From assembly GCF_013359905.1 (NCBI RefSeq), contig NZ_JABMCC010000118.1, positions 372,001 through 436,000 of the forward strand: a stretch of DNA of 64,000 nucleotides, read 5' to 3'. This document shows, piece by piece, positions 34,425 to 43,926 of this stretch; within the stretch, counting starts at the first letter, position 1; each line of letters opens with the position of its first letter. Below the pieces are notes generated by a model that worked only from the letters and a program-made list of their open reading frames with translations, ran no database searches and had not been told where the DNA came from. A program made the position numbers and the translations under genes. This DNA comes from Paenibacillus taichungensis (GTDB lineage Bacteria; Bacillota; Bacilli; Paenibacillales; Paenibacillaceae).

Positions 34425-35908
34425 TTGGATTTGCCCCTTATCGCTTCTTTCGCTATGATCCGATCGTCAAAGTCCGTCTTGGTTGTGCCGATAATTTGAT
34501 AGGTCTCATGCCCCTTGCCCGCAATCAATACTACATCGGCAGGGCTTGCCATTTCAATAGCCTCATGAATCGCCTGGCGCCGATCCACAATCATCGTATA
34601 ACGGTCAGGTTGAATGGCATCTTCAATCAAGCCTTGTTCAATATCCTTGAGAATCAGATCGGGATCTTCTGTCCGCGGATTATCGGAAGTGACAAATACG
34701 ATATCGCTATACTTCGCTGCAATTTTACCCATTAGAGGCCGCTTCGTACGATCTCGGTCACCACCACATCCAAATACACAGATCACACGGCCTTCAGCAA
34801 ATTCTTTCACCGTCCGCAATACGTTCTCCAGGCCATCTGGTGTATGAGCATAGTCAACAATGACTGCGAACGACTGTCCTTCGTCAACAGCCTCAACACG
34901 TCCATCTACGCCCGGCACCGTCTCCAAACTACGTTTGATCTCCTCCAGCGGAATATCTTCAACCAGAGCAGCAGCGATGGCAGCCATTGCGTTGTACACA
35001 TTGAATTTGCCTACCATGCGTAAACGAATATCGGTGCTGCCTCTGAATGTATCTACATGGAAAGAAGTCCCCTGCGAGGTAATTGAAATCTGGGATGCGC
35101 GAACATCCGCATTTTCCTCCATGCCGTATGTAATGACTTCAGCTGCAGTTACAGATATAAAATAGGCAGCAGCTGGATCATCTGCATTGATCACTGCAAA
35201 TTTGCGCTTGGAAGCATCTGCGGTATATCCGTTACCCAACCGTGCAAAGAACAGTCCTTTGGCTCCGCGATATTCCTCCATGGAATGATGGTAATCCAGA
35301 TGATCCTGCGTCAGATTGGTAAATACAGCCGTGCGGAATTCCGTCCCCTTCACCCGACCTTGCTCCAAAGCGTGGGAGGAAACTTCCATCACACAACAGT
35401 CCGTGCCAGCTTGAACCATATCATTCAGACTGCGCTGCAGATCAAGTGCTTCCGGTGTAGTGCCTGACATCGGGTACGTGCGCCCGTCATACCGCATTTG
35501 AATGGTCCCGATTAATCCTGTTTTTTGACCAAAGTCACTCATGATTTTCTCAATTAAATAGGTAGTCGTTGTTTTTCCGTTAGTTCCCGTTACACCAATC
35601 ATATTCATCTTGAGGCTTGGCGAGTCAAAAAAGGAATCCGCCAGTACAGCCATGGCGAAACGGCTGTCTTTTACCAGCAACTGCGGAACAGGCAGATCCA
35701 GCTCTCGTTCCACAACCAGAGCAACAGCTCCAGCGTTTACAGCCTTCTCGGCATAGTCATGTCCATCAACTGTATGCCCTGGAAGACAGATAAACAGATC
35801 TCCCGGTTGTACCTGGCGAGAATCTGTCTGTAGGTTTTGACATTCTGTATTTGGTTCGCCAATGACACGGGCGGTTGTCAGCAATGATGAAAGTTGTTTT
35901 AAAAGCAC
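34421..35908 (-). CDS. murE: UDP-MurNAc-tripeptide synthetase, meso-DAP type
   Basis: A Mur ligase of 495 residues. The ATP loop is GVTGTNGKTTTTYLIEK; the substrate motif SDNPRTEDP (DNPR) indicates meso-diaminopimelate rather than L-lysine as the third residue, in agreement with dapL in this window. The region KFAVINADDPAAAYF supplies UDP-MurNAc contacts. Between spoVD and murE is a 130-base gap with a stem at 36029-36049 and no clear promoter. Confidence 0.97.
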   Translation of the reverse strand: MLLKQLSSLLTTARVIGEPNTECQNLQTDSRQVQPGDLFICLPGHTVDGHDYAEKAVNAGAVALVVERELDLPVPQLLVKDSRFAMAVLADSFFDSPSLKMNMIGVTGTNGKTTTTYLIEKIMSDFGQKTGLIGTIQMRYDGRTYPMSGTTPEALDLQRSLNDMVQAGTDCCVMEVSSHALEQGRVKGTEFRTAVFTNLTQDHLDYHHSMEEYRGAKGLFFARLGNGYTADASKRKFAVINADDPAAAYFISVTAAEVITYGMEENADVRASQISITSQGTSFHVDTFRGSTDIRLRMVGKFNVYNAMAAIAAALVEDIPLEEIKRSLETVPGVDGRVEAVDEGQSFAVIVDYAHTPDGLENVLRTVKEFAEGRVICVFGCGGDRDRTKRPLMGKIAAKYSDIVFVTSDNPRTEDPDLILKDIEQGLIEDAIQPDRYTMIVDRRQAIHEAIEMASPADVVLIAGKGHETYQIIGTTKTDFDDRIIAKEAIRGKSN

Positions 35909-36028
35909 ATGAATAACCTCACTTTTTCCAAGTTTACTTCAATTTCAACAGTTCTCTGTAATCATTAATATCGTCAACACAGCCAATTAATGAAACGCAA
36001 CTCAGTGCATTTTGTTGCGGTGGTGATC

Positions 36029-36049
36029 AAGAGCCCCATCAGGGCTCTT
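36029..36049 (-). other. Stem-loop over the spoVD stop codon
   Basis: AAGAGCCC pairs perfectly with GGGCTCTT around five bases. It spans the spoVD stop codon and lacks a T run, so it looks more like an mRNA 3'-end stabiliser or weak attenuator than a full terminator. Confidence 0.4.
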
Positions 36050-38003
36050 GTCCTTCCTCCTTGGTATGATCATGAATATCATTCAGAACATCACCCATAT
36101 AAATCCGTATAGTAGAACCCTGATCAACCCGCGCTCCTGGCTTTGGAGCCTGGTTAATGACATATTTCCCACTGCCGGATTTAGCCAGCATAAAGTTCAT
36201 ATTCAGATCCTCATACAGGTCTTCGACCGTAGCTCCTGTCAGATCGGGAACCGTCACGATTTTCGTTTCTCCATACTTGTATTCTTTGGCTACCTGATCC
36301 TTCCGAACCGGAACATTCATATAATGCAGCGCATCCTCTAGAATGTTCTGTACGATCGGTGCAGCAACCACGCCGCCGAACTGAATTCCTTTCGGGTTAT
36401 CCACCGCAGTATACACAACAATCTGCGGATCATCCGCCGGAGCAAAACCGATAAAGGATACAATATGCTCGGTAGAGGAATAACGTCCATTGATTACCTT
36501 CTGGGCTGTACCCGTTTTGCCGCCAACCCGGTATCCATCAATAAACGCCGGACGTCCCGTACCCTTGGCAACGACACTCTCCAGTGCTTCACGTACTTGC
36601 TTGGACGTATCTTCGGAGATGACTTGTCGAACCAGTTCCGGCTTGGCCTCTTCCATCACTTCACCCGTTTCCGGATGAACCCAAGCCTTTGTAACATATG
36701 GCTTGTATAGTTTACCACCATTAATAGCTGCTGACACAGCCGCTACCTGCTGAATCGGCGTAACGGATACCCCTTGACCAAAAGCAGTGGTCGCAAGCTC
36801 CACAGGTCCAACCCGTGACAGTTTAAACAAAATCCCGCTGGCCTCACCACTCAGATCGATGCCTGTTTTGGTGCCGAATCCAAAGTCTTTAATATAGGAG
36901 AATAATGATTCTTTGCCCAGTCTCTGACCTAGTGCAACAAATCCAGGGTTGCAGGAATTCTCCACAACTTGCAGGAAGGTCTGGCTTCCATGACCGCCCT
37001 TTTTCCAGCAACGCAGGCGAGCGCCTCCAACTTCAACAAATCCCGGATCATAGAACTGATCCTGCGTCAGATTTACTTTTTTCTCTTCAAGTGCTGCTGC
37101 AAGCGTAATAATTTTGAACGTTGAACCTGGTTCATACGTCATCCAGATCGGTAAATTCCGGTTGTATACATCGGCCGGATATTGCTGATAATCAGCTGGT
37201 TCATATCCGGGTCTACTGGCCATGCCAAGGATTTCACCCGTCTTAGGGTTCATTGCAATGGCAAGCGCCGAGTTGGCCTGGAATTTGACCATAGCCTGAT
37301 CCAGCTCGCGTTCCATGATGGACTGAATCGATTTATCAATAGTCAGCTTGAGGTTCAGACCATCCTTCGGTTCCACATACTTCTCAGATGAGCCCGGCAT
37401 TAGCCTTCCGGCCGCATCGGACAAGTAGGACACACTGCCATTCAAACCGTTCAGTTTATCATCATACTTTTTCTCTACACCCGTTAAGCCCTGATTATCA
37501 ATGCCTGTAAAACCAAGAATATGGGCCGCCAGATCATCATAAGGATAAAAGCGTTTATTATCCTCAGCAACAACGATACCCGGAAGCTTCAAATCACGGA
37601 TGTGCTGAGCCTTCTCCATCGTAATTTTGCGGCCACCGGGTTGTAGTCGTACAATTAGTTCTCTTTTCTTGATGGTTGCCAGCACTTTCTCTTCGGTCAT
37701 CCCCAGCAAAGGAGCCAGTGCTCTTGCTGTTGTCTCCGCTTCCTTCACCTGGGCAGGAATCGCCATAATGGTTGGTGTGGTTATATTGTAGGCGAGAGAG
37801 GTTCCATTTCGATCCAGGATCTCTCCCCGTTTGGCTGAATAAGGAATATTCCGCCGCCAGGACTCTTCCGCTTTCGCAGATAGTTCCGGCCCTTTCCCTA
37901 ACTGTACATAAGCAAGCCTAATCACCAAGGCTGAGAATAAGAGAACTAAAATCACTAAACTCCATAACAACCTGCGCCGCAGATTTACGCTTGACCCCTT
38001 CAC
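36039..38003 (-). CDS. spoVD: Sporulation class B penicillin-binding protein SpoVD
   Basis: A transpeptidase of 654 residues: one N-terminal membrane helix, a dimerisation domain (from RRNIPYSAKRGEILDRNGT), the transpeptidase domain with SxxK in EPGSTFKIITLAAA, SxN in VENSCNPGF and KTG in GGKTGTAQK, and one C-terminal PASTA domain starting VTVPDLTGATVEDL. It crosslinks spore cortex peptidoglycan with SpoVE. GTG start at 38003 behind GGGGGG. It is a tandem paralogue of the next upstream gene, pbpB. Confidence 0.94.
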   Translation of the reverse strand: MKGSSVNLRRRLLWSLVILVLLFSALVIRLAYVQLGKGPELSAKAEESWRRNIPYSAKRGEILDRNGTSLAYNITTPTIMAIPAQVKEAETTARALAPLLGMTEEKVLATIKKRELIVRLQPGGRKITMEKAQHIRDLKLPGIVVAEDNKRFYPYDDLAAHILGFTGIDNQGLTGVEKKYDDKLNGLNGSVSYLSDAAGRLMPGSSEKYVEPKDGLNLKLTIDKSIQSIMERELDQAMVKFQANSALAIAMNPKTGEILGMASRPGYEPADYQQYPADVYNRNLPIWMTYEPGSTFKIITLAAALEEKKVNLTQDQFYDPGFVEVGGARLRCWKKGGHGSQTFLQVVENSCNPGFVALGQRLGKESLFSYIKDFGFGTKTGIDLSGEASGILFKLSRVGPVELATTAFGQGVSVTPIQQVAAVSAAINGGKLYKPYVTKAWVHPETGEVMEEAKPELVRQVISEDTSKQVREALESVVAKGTGRPAFIDGYRVGGKTGTAQKVINGRYSSTEHIVSFIGFAPADDPQIVVYTAVDNPKGIQFGGVVAAPIVQNILEDALHYMNVPVRKDQVAKEYKYGETKIVTVPDLTGATVEDLYEDLNMNFMLAKSGSGKYVINQAPKPGARVDQGSTIRIYMGDVLNDIHDHTKEEGQEP

Positions 38004-38096
38004 GAAAAGATCCCCCCACTCGTCCCAAAATCATGATTGTGTTCAATTCATGAATATTCAGGACAACCGGGGGTTAGAACAAGCTGTCTGTGATCT

Positions 38097-40427
38097 CTAT
38101 GGAAGCGAAGCCCCATCCGATGTGTTATCAGATGATTTTGTCTCATTTGAAGGTGGATTTGTAGTATCGGTTTTGCCTGTTTCTTCGGTGTTCGCCGTTC
38201 CATCAGTTGCTCCCTGATTGTTAGTCTCGTCCCCTAATGCTGGATCAGAAGACTCGGGAGCTTCATCTGCTATACCGGTAACTGCCGCTTTGGCCGTCTG
38301 CAGCACAAGCTCAACCGTTCTCTGTTCGCCTGCCACCTGCTCCGTTTGCTTCACCACATATCCTTCACCTTTAACGGTCACGCCCACTTTCATGAGGGAG
38401 AGCACTTCAAGTGCATCTCGTAGTGATTCGCCGGTCAGATCAGGGATCTTCATTTTGCTGCTTTCTTCGGTCAACAGGTAGATTCGTTGGCCAGGATTCA
38501 TGGCTGCACCTGCCACAGGATACTGGCGAATGACATTTTCACCTTGACCAAGCGTCTCATAGGCAATTCCGGCGTTCAATAGTTGGCTTCTAGCCTGTTT
38601 GGCTGTCTTACCTGACAGATCAGGAGCTTTAGCTTGAACGACCGGCGTTGTTTTTGACTTTTTGTCAGTGGTCTTTACTGTATCTTTGGGAACTCCCATG
38701 TACTGAAGAGCTTGACTGACAATCTTTTTGAATACCGGTGCAGCCGCAGTCCCGCCGCCAATATTGGCACCGTCAGGCTGGTCAATTACAATCAGCATCG
38801 CGATTTTGGGATTATTTACAGGTGCAAATCCGATAAACGAAACGACGTCTTTGGATTTGCTGTATGTCCCGTTCACAACTTTTCTTGCTGTACCCGTTTT
38901 ACCAGCCACGCGATAACCTTCAATGTATGCATTACGCCCAGTACCGATCTGACGGTCCGCAACGACCTGCTCCAGATACCCGCTTACCAGTTTGGAAGAT
39001 TCCTTGGAAATAACCTGACGAACGACCTTCGGCTTGATAACCTCAGATGTACCATCATTCGGGTTAATAATCTCTTTGACCAGATGCGGTTCCATAAGTT
39101 TGCCACCGTTGGCAATAGCCGAAATGGCTGCTACCTGCTGGATTGGCGTTACCTGTACAAGACCGTGACCGTAGGCGGCTGTAGCAATTTCAGATTTGAA
39201 AACCAGCGGTTTAATGGGTGAAGCTGACTCACTTGGCAGATCAATGCCCGTCTTTTTACCAAAACCGAACAGGTCTATGTAATGACGCAAACGTTCACCG
39301 CCAAGCATGTTATAACCCAGATTAACAAACGCAATGTTACTTGAACGTTTGACACCTTCCAAATAGGAAATCCGGCCATAGGCGTGACCGTTATCACTGA
39401 TTGGATAGCCACCGATATAGATTCGCTTGGATTCAAACGTGGCATTCGGATCAAACAGCTTCTCTTCAACCGCACCCGCCAGAGTAACAATTTTAAAAGT
39501 AGACCCTGGTTCATAGATGGATTGTGTCGCATGGTTTATAAAGTCTTTTTGATCCGGCGTTTCCCAATAGGTGTTAGGATTGAAATTAGGCCAATTGGCC
39601 ATACCAAGAATCTCCATCGTATTGGGATCTGCTGCAATGACAGTCATGCTCAGTGGATTGTACTGGGCTACCGCTTCTTTCATTGCATCTTCGATGTAGT
39701 ACTGAATTGTATCATCAATCGTCAGCTTTAAGTTGCTTCCATTCTGCGGTGGAAGGTAGTTGTCCTGGGAATCAGGCAGCTTGTACCCTTTGGCATCCTT
39801 CTGATAGTTCAGATAACCATCTGTACCTGTAAGCTGTTCATCATAGGAGACTTCAAGTCCGTTAACAGCCTTCCCATCACGGCTCATGTATCCAAGCAAA
39901 TGAGAGGCGAGTGTTTCTTCCGGATAATATCGCTTCGACTCCTGTGTCATGACAATCGCGTTTTGACCCTTGTAGTCATCTTTCAGTTCTTTGCGAAATT
40001 CTTCTACTTTAGCAGCCAAATCAGGATTAATTTTATACCCTTCACTTCGCACTTCACGTTGCTTATAGAACTTTCCATTCTTATCTTTGGCAGTTACAAG
40101 TGCGCGCATTTCGCTCTCGTTTTTACCCAACAATCCAGATAATCTGTCAATAACTACATCTTCAATCCCAAGTTGATTAATCATCTCCGGATTTACAGAT
40201 ACCGTGTAAGCAGGCGCATCCGTCGCCAAAATGTTACCATTGCGGTCTGTGATTGTCCCGCGACTCGCCTTGATGGTTTGTTCGCGTTCAACCAATCCAG
40301 CTGCTCTTTCCTGCCAAATACCGCCATTAACAACCTGAATAAAAAAGATGCGGGTTATTAATACAAGAAAAAAGAGGGTAATACATCCCCCTATAAGCAG
40401 CGTGCGCATCTTTATTCTTTTTACCAT
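38097..40427 (-). CDS. pbpB: Septal penicillin-binding protein PBP2B
   Basis: A class B transpeptidase of 776 residues, larger than SpoVD because it has two PASTA domains (about residues 590-705, APDLSGKTAKQAR and KIPDLTGESLRDAL) and a Ser/Thr/Asp/Asn-rich tail of about 60 residues. Active-site motifs: EPGSTFKIVTLAG, KRSSNIAF and AGKTGTARK. One N-terminal membrane helix anchors it. It crosslinks septal peptidoglycan and works with FtsL and DivIB. The ATG at 40427 has AGAGGTG seven bases upstream. Confidence 0.94.
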   Translation of the reverse strand: MVKRIKMRTLLIGGCITLFFLVLITRIFFIQVVNGGIWQERAAGLVEREQTIKASRGTITDRNGNILATDAPAYTVSVNPEMINQLGIEDVVIDRLSGLLGKNESEMRALVTAKDKNGKFYKQREVRSEGYKINPDLAAKVEEFRKELKDDYKGQNAIVMTQESKRYYPEETLASHLLGYMSRDGKAVNGLEVSYDEQLTGTDGYLNYQKDAKGYKLPDSQDNYLPPQNGSNLKLTIDDTIQYYIEDAMKEAVAQYNPLSMTVIAADPNTMEILGMANWPNFNPNTYWETPDQKDFINHATQSIYEPGSTFKIVTLAGAVEEKLFDPNATFESKRIYIGGYPISDNGHAYGRISYLEGVKRSSNIAFVNLGYNMLGGERLRHYIDLFGFGKKTGIDLPSESASPIKPLVFKSEIATAAYGHGLVQVTPIQQVAAISAIANGGKLMEPHLVKEIINPNDGTSEVIKPKVVRQVISKESSKLVSGYLEQVVADRQIGTGRNAYIEGYRVAGKTGTARKVVNGTYSKSKDVVSFIGFAPVNNPKIAMLIVIDQPDGANIGGGTAAAPVFKKIVSQALQYMGVPKDTVKTTDKKSKTTPVVQAKAPDLSGKTAKQARSQLLNAGIAYETLGQGENVIRQYPVAGAAMNPGQRIYLLTEESSKMKIPDLTGESLRDALEVLSLMKVGVTVKGEGYVVKQTEQVAGEQRTVELVLQTAKAAVTGIADEAPESSDPALGDETNNQGATDGTANTEETGKTDTTNPPSNETKSSDNTSDGASLP

Positions 40428-40477
40428 CGGTACACCTCTTTTGCTTCAGCACTTTGTAAGGATTGATACAAAATGTT

Positions 40478-40906
40478 CTACTTATTTGCTGTATCCGAGG
40501 ACGATTCAGTACCTGTCGGGTTCGTTGTACTTGTTGAGCGAGGTACAAAAATGACATCCTTGCCGGAAGCCTCAACGTAACCAAGCTTGCGAGCATTCTC
40601 GATGACCAAATTGTTTAGTTTTTCTTTTTCCACTTGCAAATCTGCAATCGTTCTCTCTGCTTCTCTCACGTCAGACAACGTTGTCTGTGCCTGCTTATTC
40701 AGATCATAGATGTGAGCGTAACGCGACATCATAACACCACCCACAACAATGACTGCAACTAGAGTAATCAGATACAAAAATTTCTCGCGTGCCGGAAGAC
40801 CGGTACGACGGGTCACCACTTTGGTGGTTTCCTTGTACCGCTGCTGGGTCACACGTTCTTGGGACGCTTTTTCTTTCACTGCCAGATTACCACGTGTATA
40901 TGCCAT
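40478..40906 (-). CDS. ftsL: Cell-division protein FtsL
   Basis: A bitopic protein of 142 residues: a basic cytoplasmic segment of about 42 residues, one membrane helix (KFLYLITLVAVIVVGGVMM), then a leucine-zipper-like coiled coil (about residues 70-110) and a Ser/Thr-rich tail. The fold, size and place between rsmH and pbpB identify it, since FtsL sequences diverge quickly. It bridges DivIB and PBP2B in the divisome. Confidence 0.9.
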   Translation of the reverse strand: MAYTRGNLAVKEKASQERVTQQRYKETTKVVTRRTGLPAREKFLYLITLVAVIVVGGVMMSRYAHIYDLNKQAQTTLSDVREAERTIADLQVEKEKLNNLVIENARKLGYVEASGKDVIFVPRSTSTTNPTGTESSSDTANK

Positions 40907-40933
40907 ACTCCGACTCTCTCCTCCGCTCTTGAT

Positions 40934-41884
40934 TTACAGTTTCTCGGCTACGCGCAGCTTCGCTGAACGAGCACGGGAGTTTTCGGCCAGTTCCGTTTCC
41001 GTTGGAATCAGCGGCTTTCTGTTCACTAAACGCATGGCACCCTTACCGCCGCAAACACACAACGGGAAATCGGGAGGGCATGTACATTTCTCCAGATAAC
41101 TGCTAAAAATCTGTTTGCAAATTCGGTCCTCAAGTGAGTGAAAAGTAATAACAGATACACGTCCGCCTGGTGCCAAGCACCGAACGGCCTGATGTAACGC
41201 TTCTTCGAACGCGCCCAGCTCATCATTAACGGCAATTCGTAATGCCTGAAAACTGCGTTTTGCAGGATGTCCTCCGGTACGACGAGCCGCCGCCGGAATA
41301 CCTTCCTTGATTAATTCCACCAGTTCGCCAGTAGTCTCAATTGTGGACTGCTTCCTTTTTTCAACAATGACACGAGCAATTCGTCTTGAGAATTTCTCTT
41401 CACCATAGCGATACAAAATGCGGGCAATCTCCTCTTCCGGCCATTCGTTAACAATCTCTTTGGCGGTAAGGGATGCGTCCTGATCCATACGCATATCCAA
41501 CGGAGCGTCGTGATTGTAGCTAAATCCACGTTCTCCTTCGTCGAATTGCGGCGATGATACCCCCAAATCGTACAAAATACCATCGACCTGTGGCACGCCA
41601 TCTTTCATCGGTACATCCAGTTCTTTCAGTACCTGTTCGAGATCACGGAAATTGGTTTTCACCAATGTAATCCGATCTCCATATGGAGCCAATTTTTCAC
41701 GCGCGTTATCCAAAGCCCAATCATCCTGATCCAGTGCGATCAGACGCCCCCCTGGACCGAGCTTGGATGCAATCACGGAGCTATGTCCGCCACCGCCTAA
41801 AGTGCAGTCCACGTATATACCGTCCTGCTTGATGTTTAAACCCTCTGTTGCCTCTTCTTTGAGTACGGTTATGTGGTGAAACAA
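40934..41884 (-). CDS. rsmH: 16S rRNA (cytosine-1402-N4)-methyltransferase
   Basis: A SAM-dependent methyltransferase of 316 residues (MraW). The SAM-binding motif is [29 protein letters not shown] and [20 protein letters not shown] are further family motifs, with [14 protein letters not shown] in the C-terminal half. It N4-methylates C1402 at the decoding centre. It is next to mraZ as in nearly all bacteria. Confidence 0.97.
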   Translation of the reverse strand: MFHHITVLKEEATEGLNIKQDGIYVDCTLGGGGHSSVIASKLGPGGRLIALDQDDWALDNAREKLAPYGDRITLVKTNFRDLEQVLKELDVPMKDGVPQVDGILYDLGVSSPQFDEGERGFSYNHDAPLDMRMDQDASLTAKEIVNEWPEEEIARILYRYGEEKFSRRIARVIVEKRKQSTIETTGELVELIKEGIPAAARRTGGHPAKRSFQALRIAVNDELGAFEEALHQAVRCLAPGGRVSVITFHSLEDRICKQIFSSYLEKCTCPPDFPLCVCGGKGAMRLVNRKPLIPTETELAENSRARSAKLRVAEKL

Positions 41885-41902
41885 CCTGCACCCCTCCTGA
41901 CT

Positions 41903-42340
41903 TTATAGATCAAAATTAAAATCGACCAGCTTTTCGGCAATGTCGTTGAATGCTTCTTCGGATTGATTGAAATAACTCTCCCATATGCCTTTGCTCCAAA
42001 TCTCCACCCGGTTCGACACGCCAAGAACAACGCAATCCTTGTCCAGCTTGGCATACTCTCTAAGATTGCCCGGCAAATTTACCCTGCCCTGTTTGTCCAA
42101 TTCACATTCGGTGGCACCCGAGAAAAAAAACCGGGTAAACGCACGTGCATCGGATTTCATCAATGGCAGTGCTTTGAGCTTCTGTTCCATGACCCCCCAC
42201 TCCTCCATGGGGTACACGAAAAGACACTGGTCCAAACCCCGTGTGACAACGAAAGACGGTCCCAGAGATTCGCGGAATTTAGCCGGAATAATAACCCGAC
42301 CCTTGTCATCAATGCTATGTTGGAACTCCCCCATAAACAT
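41903..42340 (-). CDS. mraZ: Transcriptional regulator MraZ
   Basis: A protein of 145 residues with two SpoVT/AbrB-like repeats: [23 protein letters not shown] at the start (core [15 protein letters not shown]) and [20 protein letters not shown] in the second half (core [14 protein letters not shown]). It forms a ring that binds direct repeats before its own gene, which are visible here. The ATG at 42340 gives the usual N-terminus MFMGEF; the GTG at 42352 abuts the GAGGAG site and is unlikely. First gene of the dcw cluster. Confidence 0.95.
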   Translation of the reverse strand: MFMGEFQHSIDDKGRVIIPAKFRESLGPSFVVTRGLDQCLFVYPMEEWGVMEQKLKALPLMKSDARAFTRFFFSGATECELDKQGRVNLPGNLREYAKLDKDCVVLGVSNRVEIWSKGIWESYFNQSEEAFNDIAEKLVDFNFDL

Positions 42341-42361
42341 TGGCCCACTCACTCCTCACCC

Positions 42362-42391
42362 GTTTCTCCCACTTTGCCCCACTTTCCACCA
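42362..42391 (-). promoter_or_regulatory. MraZ operator: three 10-base direct repeats
   Basis: On the minus strand TGGTGGAAAG (42382-42391), TGGGGCAAAG (42372-42381) and TGGGAGAAAC (42362-42371) repeat with exact 10-base phasing, matching the known TGGGN MraZ boxes. They lie 21 to 50 bases upstream of the mraZ ATG. Confidence 0.85.
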
Positions 42392-42398
42392 CCTAAGC

Positions 42399-42404
42399 AT
42401 AATA
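42399..42404 (-). promoter_or_regulatory. -10 element of the mraZ promoter
   Basis: TATTAT on the minus strand, seven bases upstream of the first MraZ box. A -35 at the right distance is poor (T-rich), so the promoter may be weak or activator-dependent. MraZ bound to its boxes would cover the transcription start. Confidence 0.45.
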
Positions 42405-42463
42405 GATTCGCACAAAAAAATCAAAACCCTTCTTACAGGCTTTACTTTTTTTAATTTCGCAAC

Positions 42464-42509
42464 CGCAAAAAAACGTCTTTGATCCTGAAACTCAGGATCA
42501 AAGACGTTT
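42464..42509 (-). terminator. Very stable terminator of bshC-ahcY
   Basis: An 18-base-pair perfect stem (42471-42488 with 42492-42509; arm begins AAACGTCTTTGATCC) with a 3-base loop, followed on the minus strand by seven T residues. It separates ahcY from the dcw cluster; the remaining 100 bases up to ahcY hold nothing recognised. Confidence 0.93.
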
Positions 42510-42615
42510 CCCGTTTACGGGCAATCGCACGTACACCCGCATATGAGCCATATCATTAATAAACCATTTTAAACCCTTTGAAGCACTTAATCAGCTTGTA
42601 ATTAATGGATGGCTC

Positions 42616-43881
42616 TTAGAATTTCCAGCTATCCAGATATTTTTCCTGTTCGGCGGACAAGGAGTCGATGGCAATATTCAAGCTTTCCAGTTTGTAACTG
42701 GCAACTTGTTGGTCAATGTCATAAGGTACATTAACAACGGTTTTACCCAGTTCCGCATAGTTCTCGCTCACATAACGCAGACCCAGCGCTTGCAATGCAA
42801 ACGTTGTATCCATAATCTCGGCAGGGTGTCCATCGGCTGCACCCAGGTTTACGAGACGTCCTTCAGCCAGCAAATACATTTTACGACCATCTTTGAAGCG
42901 ATATTCTTCAATGTTGCGGCGTACGGTACGAATCGAATCGGAACGTTTAGCAAGTTCAGGTTTGTTTACTTCCACGTCAAAGTGACCTGCATTGCTAAGA
43001 ATGGCTCCATCCTTCATCACATCGTAATGCTCTCCAGTGATCACATCTTTATTGCCGGTAACAGCGATGAAGAAATCCCCCAATTTTGCAGCTTCCACCA
43101 TCGTCATGACACGGAATCCGTCCATATGAGCTTCTACGGCCTTTATAGGATCAATTTCAGTTACGATAACATTTGCTCCGAGCCCTTTGGCACGCATTGC
43201 TACACCTTTACCACACCATCCATAACCCGCTACAACTACGTTCTTTCCTGCAACGACCAGATTGGTTGTACGGATGATACCATCGAATGCAGACTGACCT
43301 GTACCGTAACGGTTATCAAACAAGTATTTGCAATAAGCGTCATTGACTGCAACCATTGGGAAACGCAATTGTCCTTCTTTCGCCAAAGCTTTCAGACGAA
43401 TGATGCCCGTTGTCGTTTCCTCTGCTCCACCACGAATGGTGGCAGCTAGATCAGGACGTTCAGAAGCAATAATAGTGGCAAAGTCTCCACCGTCATCAAT
43501 AATCAGATCAGGTTTCACTTCAAGTGCACGGAGTTGCAGTTCTTTGAACTCAACAGGGTCCGGATTATGTTTGGCATACACAGTAACGCCGTCTTCCACC
43601 AGAGCAGCACAAACATCGTCCTGTGTTGACAATGGGTTGCTATGTGTAATCGTCACTTCTGCACCACCAGCTTGAATGACTTTCGCTAGATAAGCCGTTT
43701 TGGCCTCAAGGTGAAGGCAAATGGCTACTTTCAAACCTTTAAACGGAAGATCCTGTTCAAATTGGCGACGAATGCGGTTCAACACTGGCATATGTGCTTC
43801 TACCCAATCAATTTTCAGATGACCTTCTGAAGCGAGTCCCATATCTTTAACGATACTGTTTTGCAATGCAGGGGTAGTCAT
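42616..43881 (-). CDS. ahcY: Adenosylhomocysteinase (S-adenosylhomocysteine hydrolase)
   Basis: An NAD-dependent enzyme of 421 residues that splits S-adenosylhomocysteine into adenosine and homocysteine. Visible signatures: HLEAKTAYLAKVIQAGGAEV, the NAD-binding loop VVVAGYGWCGKGVAMRAKG, GHFDVEVN and the shortened C-terminus. It is the compact form without the extra insert of eukaryotic enzymes; related archaeal enzymes prefer S-inosylhomocysteine, so nucleoside preference is open. AGGAGG precedes the ATG. Only 45 bases separate it from bshC, so they probably share a transcript. Many Bacilli use Pfs/LuxS instead, making this a noteworthy pathway choice. Confidence 0.94.
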   Translation of the reverse strand: MTTPALQNSIVKDMGLASEGHLKIDWVEAHMPVLNRIRRQFEQDLPFKGLKVAICLHLEAKTAYLAKVIQAGGAEVTITHSNPLSTQDDVCAALVEDGVTVYAKHNPDPVEFKELQLRALEVKPDLIIDDGGDFATIIASERPDLAATIRGGAEETTTGIIRLKALAKEGQLRFPMVAVNDAYCKYLFDNRYGTGQSAFDGIIRTTNLVVAGKNVVVAGYGWCGKGVAMRAKGLGANVIVTEIDPIKAVEAHMDGFRVMTMVEAAKLGDFFIAVTGNKDVITGEHYDVMKDGAILSNAGHFDVEVNKPELAKRSDSIRTVRRNIEEYRFKDGRKMYLLAEGRLVNLGAADGHPAEIMDTTFALQALGLRYVSENYAELGKTVVNVPYDIDQQVASYKLESLNIAIDSLSAEQEKYLDSWKF

Positions 43882-43926
43882 TCCTCATCCTCCTCGATTA
43901 TCTATTCCTTCTATTATAAAAGGTCA

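Noticed and set aside
38004-38096. Sigma-E promoter before spoVD
   Set aside because: GAATATT resembles a sigma-E -35, but the nearest -10-like CACAAT is only nine bases away instead of about 14.
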